Below, one piece after another: positions 1-4,603 of a stretch of 9,876 nt of DNA. The stretch's first letter is position 1; each line of letters begins with the position of its first letter. The position numbers were made by a program, and so were the translations under genes. Origin of the DNA: an uncultured bacterium (GTDB lineage Bacteria > Bacillota_I > Bacilli_A > RF39 > UBA660); contig OMUM01000193.1 of NCBI GenBank assembly GCA_900314225.1, forward strand, positions 1 to 9,876, read 5' to 3'. The notes below the pieces were generated by a model. That model had not been told where the DNA came from and ran no database searches. It saw only the letters and a list, made by a program, of their open reading frames with translations.

Positions 1-294
1 TTTTTTAAAAAGAATAATATAATATATATTTATGATTCTAATAATACTAAATATACATATAAGATATTTAGTTCCTATATAGAAACAAAAGATTTTGATT
101 ATGTAAATATAAAATCTTTTAATGGTTTAACTTGGAAAGAACATTTAAATAAATTAAAAAATAAGTCTTTATTTAAGACGGATACAGAATTAACTGATGA
201 TAGTAAAGTAATAATTTTACAAACTTGTAGTATGGTAAATAAAGGTAATAAAAAATATCAATTAGTTATTGGAGTACTTACAAATGTTGAGTAA
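1..294 (+). CDS. Class B-like sortase, C-terminal part (5' end outside window)
   Basis: Frame 1 is open from the window edge to TAA at 292-294 and encodes the last 97 residues. The order Y-x-Y-KIFSSYIE, then YVNIKSF, then a WKEHLNKLKNKSLF segment, then KVIILQTCS matches the C-terminal half of class B sortases, which join LPxTG-like or NPQTN-like surface proteins to the wall or to heme-uptake systems. The TC dipeptide holds the catalytic Cys (codon 226-228). The catalytic His and the N-terminal anchor would lie upstream of the window. The fragment contains no arginine at all: where sortases normally have the transition-state Arg after the Cys strand (R-x-V-V-type motif), this protein reads KKYQLVIGV. 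It may therefore be a divergent or inactive sortase. Family assignment is fairly sure, subclass less so. No substrate gene is visible in the window. Confidence 0.72.
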   Translation, partial: FFKKNNIIYIYDSNNTKYTYKIFSSYIETKDFDYVNIKSFNGLTWKEHLNKLKNKSLFKTDTELTDDSKVIILQTCSMVNKGNKKYQLVIGVLTNVE

Positions 295-448
295 GTAAAT
301 TAATAAAATAAAAGAATTAAAAATACTAGTCAAAATAATAAAATTATGTTAATATGTAGTCGGATAAATAGATAGTAATAATTTAATATTCTATAAATAG
401 TCTTTATCTTTTTATCACGCGTTTGACAAAGATTAATATTTATCCAAT
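295..448. other. Non-coding gap between sortase and terminator
   Basis: No credible ORF is visible here. A 9-bp inverted repeat (GGATAAATA at 362-370, TATTTATCC at 437-445) could close a long-range stem around 66 nt just before the terminator, so this may be a structured 3' UTR or a small RNA. A perfect TTGACA at 423-428 has no -10 box at the right distance. Confidence 0.4.
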
Positions 449-476
449 GAAGGGGAGAAATCCTCTTCTTTTTTTT
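449..476 (+). terminator. Rho-independent terminator
   Basis: An 8-bp stem, GAAGGGGA (449-456) with TCCTCTTC (461-468, one G-T wobble), is closed by a GAAA tetraloop and followed directly by eight T. It is the best terminator in the window and separates the sortase-side transcript from the repeat array. Confidence 0.9.
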
Positions 477-521
477 GCTTTAAACTAATTTTTTTCTAAT
501 AATACAATTGGGAGGGAAAAA

Positions 522-551
522 GTGCTTGCCTTACTGGAGGTGGTACTATGA
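522..551 (+). CDS. 9-codon leader ORF, unit 1, coupled to the toxin
   Basis: GTG at 522 follows an SD-like GGGAGGG (510-516) at 5 nt spacing and opens nine codons (MLALLEVVL) ending in TGA at 549-551. That stop overlaps the ATG of the next ORF as ATGA. The toxin's own SD lies inside this leader, so translating ribosomes could clear the site and reinitiate. This arrangement resembles mok/hok coupling by analogy only. The leader is preserved base for base in unit 2. Its role as a control ORF rather than a functional peptide is inferred. Confidence 0.5.
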   Translation: MLALLEVVL

Positions 552-616
552 GTAAAAAAGACTTTTTAATATTTTTACAAATAGTAATTATTATTTTATT
601 GATAATTTTAAACTAA
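548..616 (+). CDS. Small hydrophobic peptide, putative type I toxin, copy 1
   Basis: ATG at 548 is preceded by a strong SD, GGAGGTGG (536-543). The ORF is 22 codons: MSKKDFLIFLQ followed by an unbroken run of I, V and L and a terminal N. A short positively charged N-terminus plus one membrane-spanning helix is typical of type I toxins (TxpA, BsrG, Fst and holin-like classes), but I do not recognise this exact family. Unit 2 encodes an identical protein with one silent change (ATT to ATC), which supports coding selection or recent duplication. The 3' UTR is covered by an antisense RNA gene on the other strand. Alternatives are a leaderless antimicrobial peptide or a small membrane regulator. 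Confidence 0.62.
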   Translation: MSKKDFLIFLQIVIIILLIILN

Positions 617-641
617 TTCAGTAGGGTTCGGTTATGAATAT

Positions 642-667
642 AAAAAAATAGCACTCGATTTGAGTGC
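642..667 (-). terminator. Minus-strand terminator, antisense RNA 1
   Basis: Read on the minus strand, the stem GCACTC-AAATC-GAGTGC (651-667) is followed by TATTTTTTT. On the plus strand the same hairpin has no T-run, so it acts in one direction only. Confidence 0.75.
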
Positions 668-730
668 CTTAGATACTTAAGGTAAGTACTCAAGTTACAA
701 AGTACCTCCTATAATCAAGTTTCCTTGATA
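642..730 (-). ncRNA. Antisense RNA (putative antitoxin), copy 1
   Basis: On the minus strand a promoter (TTGAAA, 16 bp, TAGAAT) is followed about 90 nt later by a hairpin and a U-run, defining an RNA of ~88 nt. The predicted start near 729-730 leads straight into a 5' hairpin, ATCAAG-GAAA-CTTGAT (complement of 714-729). The RNA ends after stem GCACTC/GAGTGC and seven U. It is fully complementary to the toxin mRNA 3' UTR beyond the stop codon, the same layout as txpA/RatA and bsrG/SR4. It carries no ORF of note. Confidence 0.6.
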
Positions 731-735
731 GTTTA

Positions 736-763
736 ATTCTATCATATAACATAAATTTTTCAA
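736..763 (-). promoter_or_regulatory. Minus-strand promoter, antisense RNA 1
   Basis: The minus strand reads TTGAAA (complement of 758-763), 16 nt, then TAGAAT (complement of 736-741). The same boxes with the same 16-nt spacing recur in units 2 and 3, which argues they are selected. Confidence 0.6.
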
Positions 764-819
764 TTATTTTTCCCAAAATAATTAATTTTTTTTTCTAATA
801 ATATATTTGGAGGGAAAAA

Positions 820-849
820 GTGCTTGCCTTACTGGAGGTGGTACTATGA
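820..849 (+). CDS. 9-codon leader ORF, unit 2, coupled to the toxin
   Basis: This is the second copy of the leader. GTG at 820 stands 5 nt after GGAGGG (809-814), encodes the same nine residues as in unit 1, and stops with TGA at 847-849, overlapping the toxin ATG at 846. Conservation of the overlap in both copies supports coupling, though the two copies are too similar to be an independent test. Confidence 0.48.
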   Translation: MLALLEVVL

Positions 850-914
850 GTAAAAAAGACTTTTTAATATTTTTACAAATAGTAATTATCATTTTATTGA
901 TAATTTTAAACTAA
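846..914 (+). CDS. Small hydrophobic peptide, putative type I toxin, copy 2
   Basis: The 22-aa protein is identical to copy 1. ATG at 846 is preceded by GGAGGTGG inside the leader ORF, and the ORF ends with TAA at 912-914. The only change against copy 1 is a synonymous Ile codon. The downstream antisense RNA gene is also complete, so this unit looks functional in its own right. Confidence 0.62.
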   Translation: MSKKDFLIFLQIVIIILLIILN

Positions 915-940
915 TTCAGTAGGGTTCGGTTATGAATATG

Positions 941-965
941 AAAAAATAGCACTCGATTTGAGTGC
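941..965 (-). terminator. Minus-strand terminator, antisense RNA 2
   Basis: GCACTC/GAGTGC stem (949-965) with a 5-nt loop, followed on the minus strand by TATTTTTT. Confidence 0.75.
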
Positions 966-1027
966 ACTTACAAACTTAGGTAAGTACTCAAGTTACAAAG
1001 TACCTCCATAATCAAGTTTCCTTGATA
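941..1027 (-). ncRNA. Antisense RNA (putative antitoxin), copy 2
   Basis: Same architecture as copy 1: 5' GAAA-loop hairpin, central GGAGGTACTTTG segment, and 3' terminator hairpin with U-run. Just 5' of the terminator its sequence differs from copies 1 and 3 over about 12 nt (complement of 966-977). Such local drift could alter specificity between paralogous antitoxins. Confidence 0.58.
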
Positions 1028-1032
1028 GTTTA

Positions 1033-1060
1033 ATTCTATCATATAATATAAATTTTTCAA
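1033..1060 (-). promoter_or_regulatory. Minus-strand promoter, antisense RNA 2
   Basis: TTGAAA (complement of 1055-1060) and TAGAAT (complement of 1033-1038), 16 nt apart, as in the other units. Confidence 0.6.
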
Positions 1061-1101
1061 TTATTTTTTCAAAAATAATTAATTTTTTTATTCTTCTTAT
1101 T

Positions 1102-1135
1102 AATAGTAATTATTCAATTGCTAATTTTAAACTAA
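1102..1135 (+). pseudogene. Toxin remnant (C-terminal codons only)
   Basis: AATAGTAATTATT followed by the final TTTTAAACTAA matches the last third of the toxin genes, but there is no start codon, no SD and no leader. An indel inside the hydrophobic run also disturbs the reading frame. It cannot make the peptide. Confidence 0.7.
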
Positions 1136-1161
1136 TTCAGTAGGGTTTGATTATGAATATG

Positions 1162-1186
1162 AAAAAATAGCACTCGATTTGAGTGC
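1162..1186 (-). terminator. Minus-strand terminator, antisense RNA 3
   Basis: GCACTC/GAGTGC stem (1170-1186) followed on the minus strand by TATTTTTTC. Confidence 0.72.
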
Positions 1187-1249
1187 CTTAAATACTTAAG
1201 GTAAGTACTCAGATTCAAAAGTACCTCCCATAATCAAGTTTCCTTGATA
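1162..1249 (-). ncRNA. Orphan antisense RNA (putative antitoxin), copy 3
   Basis: Promoter, 5' hairpin, GGAGGTACTTTTG segment and terminator are all kept although the cognate toxin has decayed. Retention of an antitoxin after loss of its toxin is expected if it still represses the two intact copies in trans, but a recent deletion would look the same. Confidence 0.55.
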
Positions 1250-1254
1250 GTTTA

Positions 1255-1282
1255 ATTCTATCATATAATATAAAATTTTCAA
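1255..1282 (-). promoter_or_regulatory. Minus-strand promoter, antisense RNA 3
   Basis: TTGAAA (complement of 1277-1282), 16 nt, TAGAAT (complement of 1255-1260). It points away from the transporter gene. Confidence 0.58.
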
Positions 1283-1310
1283 TTATTTATTAAATTTTTT
1301 CGTAGAAGTA

Positions 1311-1341
1311 GATTTTTTTTCTAATAATATAATTGGAGGTG
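1311..1341 (+). promoter_or_regulatory. Repeat-derived box and SD before the transporter
   Basis: A T-tract followed by CTAATAATATAATTGGAGG repeats the sequence that opens units 1 and 2 (near 489-515 and 786-813). It contains a TATAAT match (1328-1333) but no recognisable -35. If TATAAT is the -10, the transcript would begin at or inside the SD, so promoter function is uncertain. The SD, GGAGGTGA (1335-1342), is clear and sets the transporter start. Confidence 0.45.
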
Positions 1342-1346
1342 AAAGT

Positions 1347-3443
1347 ATAGAGAAAATAAAAGTAGTTATGCAGGATGGCATAAAAGATTGTGGTATTTGT
1401 AGTCTCTTATCTATTATTAGATTTTATGGTGGAGATGTATCTAAAGAATATTTAAGAGAATTAACATCTACTACAAAAGATGGTGTTTCTATGTATAATT
1501 TATTAGAAGCAGCTAAAACGATAGGCTTTGATGCATATGGAATGAACGGTGAAATTGAAAAAATAAATGTAAATAACTTACCATGTATTGCTCATTTCAT
1601 TGTAAATAAATCTTATCATCATTTTGTTGTTATATATAATATTGATAATAAAAAAAACAAAGTTACACTTATGGATCCTGCTAAAGGGAAAAAAATAATT
1701 TCTATTAGTGAATTCAAACTCCTTTCTAGTAATAATTACTTATTTTTACATCCTAATAAAAAATTACCTGTTATTAGAAATAATAAAATGATAGAAAAGA
1801 TAATTCAAAATAATTTTAAGACTAATAAAACCTTATACCTCTTATCATGCTTTACTACTATTATTGCTTTTTTTGAAAATTTCATCTTATCATTTAGTTT
1901 TAAATATTATTTAAATTATTCTATTAACTTAGATTTAACAAGTAATATTCTAACAATAAGTATCCTTCTTCTAATTATTACACTATATAAAAACATAAAT
2001 ATTGCTTTAAAAAATACACTCATTAATAAATGGTTAACTTATTTTGATGATTCACTAACTACTATAACTTATCAACAAATACTTTTACTTCCATATTTAT
2101 ATTACAAAAATAGAACTACCGGTGAAGTAATATCTAGATTTAAAGATTTAAATACTATTAGAAATTACTTGGGACTATTGTTTTCGAGTTTCTTAACTGA
2201 CCTTCAATGTATTATTTTTTTTATAAGTATTATGTTTTACTATTCAAAGCTATTAACTAGTATAATTATCATATTTTTAATTATTTCTTTTTCTGAAATA
2301 TTAATTACAAGTAAGAAAAAGAAGAAATATTTAGAGAAATTAACTAAACATCAAGATTTTATCAATACTTATTTAGTTGAGGGATTAAGTAATGTTGATA
2401 CTATTAAAGGAAGTCATTTAGAGAAAAGATTAATTGATAAATTTAATATTCGATATAAGAATTTTTTAGAAGTAGTTTATCATTATAATTTATTTTTAGA
2501 ATTAATTTCTTTAGTAAAAAATAATTTAAAAGAAATATTATCTTTAATTATACTCGGTATAGGAAGTTATTTGGTAGTAGAAAATAAATTAGACCTTGGA
2601 AACTTAATAATATATCAGTCTTTGAGTTTTTATTTATTAGATAGTGTCTTTAATATTACTAGATTATTAGAAGAATATCCTGAATATAGATTAGCTAAAG
2701 ATAGAGTGGAAGAGTTGTTTATGCTGGATAATGAAAATTTTAAAAATAATTATTTCTATTTATCTTATAAGTTAGTTGGAGATATTTTTATTAATAATTT
2801 AAATTATAAAGTTGGGGCGAAAGTATTATTTAATAATTTATCTTTAACTATTAGAAGAGGAGAGAAAGTTCTTTTAACTGGTGAATCTGGTAGCGGTAAA
2901 TCTACTCTTGTTAAAACCTTGTTAAAATATATAGAAGTTCCTTATAATACTATTAAAATAGATAATATAGATATAAATCATTATCACTTAGAAAATATTA
3001 GGAAAAACATTACCTATTTAACTGCTAATGAATATTTATTTAATGATACTATTAAAAATAATATAACTCTTTATCAAGAATATTCTAATGAAGACATAAA
3101 TAAAGTAGTAGAAATTTGTAATATAAATGAATTAATTCAAGATAGTACTCTTGGTTTAGAAAAAAGAATTGAAGAAAATGGTTTTAATTTTAGTAATGGA
3201 GAAAGACAAAGAATAATACTTGCGAGATGTATTATAAAAAAATCTAGTATTTATATTTTTGATGAAGCATTAGGACAAATTGATATTCAAAAAGAAAAAA
3301 TTATATTAGAAAAAATCTTCAATTATTTATATGATAAAACTATTATTGTAATTTCCCATCGCTCTAATAATAAGAAATTATTTGATAGAGTTTTAAAATT
3401 AGAAAGGGGAAAAATACGTGAGACAAAAAGCTTATCAAAGTAG
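1347..3443 (+). CDS. Peptidase-containing ABC transporter (C39 bacteriocin exporter)
   Basis: This is a 698-aa half-transporter that removes double-glycine leaders and exports the mature peptides. Numbering uses the ATA start at 1347. The C39 peptidase occupies roughly residues 1-140, with Q9, catalytic C15 (KDCGICSLL), H92 (HHFVVIYN) and D110 (MDPAKG). A hydrophobic ABC membrane domain spans about 160-430. The ATPase has Walker A GESGSGKST (512-520), a signature reading SNGE (616-619) instead of SGGQ, Walker B IFDE (D639, E640) and H-loop H671. The first ATG (1368) has no SD and would remove Q9's usual N-terminal strand. ATA at 1347 sits 7 nt after GGAGG and restores residues EKIKVV, as family members have. 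The 3' end overlaps the accessory gene. Family and role are sure; the ATA start is inferred. Confidence 0.92.
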   Translation: MEKIKVVMQDGIKDCGICSLLSIIRFYGGDVSKEYLRELTSTTKDGVSMYNLLEAAKTIGFDAYGMNGEIEKINVNNLPCIAHFIVNKSYHHFVVIYNIDNKKNKVTLMDPAKGKKIISISEFKLLSSNNYLFLHPNKKLPVIRNNKMIEKIIQNNFKTNKTLYLLSCFTTIIAFFENFILSFSFKYYLNYSINLDLTSNILTISILLLIITLYKNINIALKNTLINKWLTYFDDSLTTITYQQILLLPYLYYKNRTTGEVISRFKDLNTIRNYLGLLFSSFLTDLQCIIFFISIMFYYSKLLTSIIIIFLIISFSEILITSKKKKKYLEKLTKHQDFINTYLVEGLSNVDTIKGSHLEKRLIDKFNIRYKNFLEVVYHYNLFLELISLVKNNLKEILSLIILGIGSYLVVENKLDLGNLIIYQSLSFYLLDSVFNITRLLEEYPEYRLAKDRVEELFMLDNENFKNNYFYLSYKLVGDIFINNLNYKVGAKVLFNNLSLTIRRGEKVLLTGESGSGKSTLVKTLLKYIEVPYNTIKIDNIDINHYHLENIRKNITYLTANEYLFNDTIKNNITLYQEYSNEDINKVVEICNINELIQDSTLGLEKRIEENGFNFSNGERQRIILARCIIKKSSIYIFDEALGQIDIQKEKIILEKIFNYLYDKTIIVISHRSNNKKLFDRVLKLERGKIRETKSLSK

Positions 3444-3822
3444 AATATTAATTACTTATTTAATTATATTAACCATTATTTTAGAAGTAATATTTATCTT
3501 TATTTTAAATAGTAATAAAATTTATAAATATAAAGAATTTTACTGTATTATGTCGCAAAAAAATACTTGCCTTTTAGTAATAAAAAAGAAAGAAAAAAAG
3601 CTTCTTTATAAAAATAGTATTTTATATATTAAAAATAAAAAAATAAAATTTCAAATTGTAGAAGATAATGGAATTGTAATTACTAAAAATAAAGAAATCT
3701 ATAATGAAGTATTAATTAAACTTAACAGAAATTATCCTGGTAAAGAGACTTTAAATGTTCTTTTGCCGGATAAGAAAATAAAATTATTAGAAATATTTAA
3801 ATTGATTTGGGAAGGTGATTAA
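3418..3822 (+). CDS. Single-TM accessory protein of the bacteriocin exporter
   Basis: The protein is 134 aa and starts with GTG at 3418, after the SD AAAGGGG inside the transporter's 3' end (26-nt overlap, so coupled). A basic N-terminus (MRQKAYQSR) is followed by one TM segment (about residues 10-30) and a ~100-residue Lys/Ile-rich, probably beta-rich exported domain with two Cys (near 43 and 51). I do not recognise a named family. Its position directly after a C39 transporter and before the precursor peptides suggests the slot usually held by an HlyD-like membrane-fusion accessory protein, but it is far shorter than those (~450 aa). It could instead be an immunity or chaperone protein. Confidence 0.7.
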   Translation: MRQKAYQSRILITYLIILTIILEVIFIFILNSNKIYKYKEFYCIMSQKNTCLLVIKKKEKKLLYKNSILYIKNKKIKFQIVEDNGIVITKNKEIYNEVLIKLNRNYPGKETLNVLLPDKKIKLLEIFKLIWEGD

Positions 3823-3824
3823 AA

Positions 3825-3968
3825 ATTAAATATTTAAAAGCAACTGAATTGGATAAAATAAAAGGTGGAACATTAAGTACTATTTGGGTGGCATTGGGGA
3901 TATCAGCTCTAATTATATTTTTGTGTGGGGTAATAGAAGGAATAACTAATCCAGAAAGGTGTAAATAG
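3825..3968 (+). CDS. Double-glycine bacteriocin precursor 1 (ATT start)
   Basis: 47 codons ending in TAG at 3966-3968. A 15-residue leader, (M)KYLKATELDKIKGG, ends in GG and matches the C39 substrate consensus. The mature part is 32 residues: TLSTIWVALG, a hydrophobic helix, then GVIEGITNPERCK. It has two Cys that could form a disulfide. The frame is closed by TGA at 3816-3818, and no ATG, GTG or TTG precedes the leader. ATT at 3825 lies 6 nt after AAGGTGA (3812-3818), so an ATT start is inferred. It begins 2 nt after the accessory gene's stop. The GITNP-x-x-C-K ending and GxxxG-like spacing resemble class II bacteriocins that form membrane helices. Confidence 0.82.
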   Translation: MKYLKATELDKIKGGTLSTIWVALGISALIIFLCGVIEGITNPERCK

Positions 3969-4142
3969 TTGAGTATTATTAGTAATTCTGAACTTGATAA
4001 GATAAAGGGAGGATCTGATTATATAACTGGATCTATTATCAATGCTTTAGTAAATGTTATTAAAGTATTGAAAGACGCCGGATATTCCTTAGGATCAGGT
4101 ATCAGAAGAGTAGCTGAAGGAAATATTTGTCCCTTACAATAA
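3969..4142 (+). CDS. Double-glycine bacteriocin precursor 2 (TTG start)
   Basis: 57 aa, starting with TTG at 3969 immediately after the stop of precursor 1, with AAAGGTG (3955-3961) as SD. The leader (M)SIISNSELDKIKGG shares the eight residues ELDKIKGG with precursor 1. The mature peptide has 42 residues: SDYITGSIINALVNVIK, then VLKDAGYSLGSGIRRV, then AEGNICPLQ. It looks like an amphipathic, cationic helix with GxxxG-type glycines and a single Cys near the C-terminus. Adjacency to precursor 1, the shared leader and the different mature parts fit a two-peptide (class IIb) bacteriocin, although two independent one-peptide bacteriocins cannot be excluded. Confidence 0.85.
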   Translation: MSIISNSELDKIKGGSDYITGSIINALVNVIKVLKDAGYSLGSGIRRVAEGNICPLQ

Positions 4143-4273
4143 AAAGAATATTATTAGTTATTTTTGTCATCTTAATAATTTTAATTTCTCCAATTATTAT
4201 TAAATTTATTCTTAATTTTGGATTTTATGTAGGAAGATTTATACGAAATTTATATTTTAGCCTTGAAAATTAA
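4127..4273 (+). CDS. Small membrane peptide, putative bacteriocin immunity protein (TTG start)
   Basis: 48 aa from TTG at 4127 to TAA at 4271-4273, overlapping the end of precursor 2 by 16 nt. AAGGAAA (4117-4123), inside precursor 2, serves as SD at proper spacing. MSLTIKR is followed by a TM run of V, I and L (about residues 8-27), then FILNFGFYVGRFIRNL and SLEN. Small hydrophobic proteins just 3' of class II precursors are usually the dedicated immunity proteins. The segment GFYVGRFIRN resembles GYSLGSGIRR of precursor 2. The start could instead be ATA at 4139, which overlaps the precursor stop as ATAA. Function is inferred from position and composition only. Confidence 0.65.
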   Translation: MSLTIKRILLVIFVILIILISPIIIKFILNFGFYVGRFIRNLYFSLEN

Positions 4274-4293
4274 TAAAAAAGTCGAAAAATGGG

Positions 4294-4322
4294 TTGAAAT
4301 AGAACTTAAGTTTTGATATAAT
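4294..4322 (+). promoter_or_regulatory. rpsU promoter
   Basis: TTGAAA (4294-4299), exactly 17 nt, TATAAT (4317-4322). This is near-perfect sigma-A consensus and marks the start of the housekeeping block. No clear terminator separates it from the bacteriocin operon, so some read-through is possible. Confidence 0.85.
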
Positions 4323-4354
4323 TCATTGTAGTTAAAACGAAGGGAGGGAAATTG

Positions 4355-4558
4355 ATGGCAACTAAAGTAACTGTTAGAGGTGGTAATCTTGATCAAGCTC
4401 TAAGAAAGTTCAAACAAAAAGTAGCAAGAGACGGTGTCCCTTCAGAATGGAAAAAAAGAGAAGCTTATGATAAGCCAGGAGTAAAAAGAAGAGCAGCAAA
4501 AAAAGAAGGAATCAAGAATTCTAGAAAAAGAGATCGTGCAAGAAATAGAGATTACTAA
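4355..4558 (+). CDS. rpsU: 30S ribosomal protein S21
   Basis: 67 aa. ATG at 4355 is chosen over the in-frame TTG one codon earlier because GGAGG (4343-4347) then stands 7 nt away. MATKVTVRGGN-LDQALRKFKQK, the SEWKKREAYDKP segment and a very basic tail (KRRAAKK, then SRKRDRARNR) are typical of S21. S21 sits near the 3' end of 16S rRNA and helps initiation on mRNAs. It is slightly longer than the usual 57-60 residues. It has its own promoter and terminator, so it is largely a monocistronic unit. Confidence 0.97.
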   Translation: MATKVTVRGGNLDQALRKFKQKVARDGVPSEWKKREAYDKPGVKRRAAKKEGIKNSRKRDRARNRDY

Positions 4559-4571
4559 TATCTCTATTTTT
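4544..4571 (+). terminator. Terminator after rpsU
   Basis: Nine-bp stem AATAGAGAT (4544-4552) with ATCTCTATT (4560-4568), 7-nt loop, followed by T. The stem includes the last codons and stop of rpsU. Confidence 0.75.
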
Positions 4572-4603
4572 GTTTTAGTTTATTTAATTTCCTATATGAT
4601 TTA

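Larger units (their letters stand above)
487..784 (+). repeat. Tandem repeat unit 1 (toxin-antitoxin unit)
   Basis: First of three direct repeats. The order is T-tract with CTAATAAT box, SD, leader ORF, 22-aa peptide gene, minus-strand terminator hairpin, antisense RNA body and minus-strand promoter. Peptide ATGs lie 298 bp apart in units 1 and 2 (548 and 846), and the hairpins are also 298 bp apart (651 and 949). Units 1 and 2 are nearly identical. Exact unit borders are approximate because the ends are T/A-rich. Confidence 0.85.
785..1082 (+). repeat. Tandem repeat unit 2 (toxin-antitoxin unit)
   Basis: This is a near-exact copy of unit 1. The main differences are small: one G fewer in the leader SD, one silent change in the toxin, and GCACTTACAAAC in place of GCCTTAGATAC beside the minus-strand hairpin. 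Leader, toxin, antisense promoter and terminator are all intact. Confidence 0.85.
1083..1310 (+). repeat. Tandem repeat unit 3, degenerate (toxin half deleted)
   Basis: The stop-to-stop distance from unit 2 is 221 bp rather than 298, so about 77 bp are missing. The T-tract start is present, but the CTAATAAT box, SD, leader and toxin N-terminus are gone. Homology resumes at AATAGTAATTATT. The antisense half is complete. Confidence 0.8.

Noticed and set aside
423..428. Perfect TTGACA -35 box before the first repeat unit
   Set aside because: There is no -10 match 16-18 nt downstream, and the strong terminator at 449-476 would stop such a transcript at once.
527..533. TGCCTTA in the leader, complementary to TAAGGCA in antisense RNA 1
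   Set aside because: The match is lost in unit 2 (TGCACTTA), so it is probably chance; the anti-SD pairing is conserved in all units instead.
634..651. Conserved mini-ORF ATG to TAG (MNIKK or MNMKK) after each toxin gene
   Set aside because: Only five codons. The A-run is explained by the U-tract of the minus-strand terminator, and the SD is poor.
487..1310. Regular repeats as a CRISPR array or integron-like array
   Set aside because: The repeats are ~300 bp direct duplications of whole gene units with no unique spacers and no cas or integrase genes nearby.
1347..4273. Mycoplasma-type genetic code (TGA as Trp) to explain odd starts
   Set aside because: Trp is TGG throughout, and TGA acts as the stop of yqfC, yqfD and cdd; reading through it would fuse neighbouring genes.
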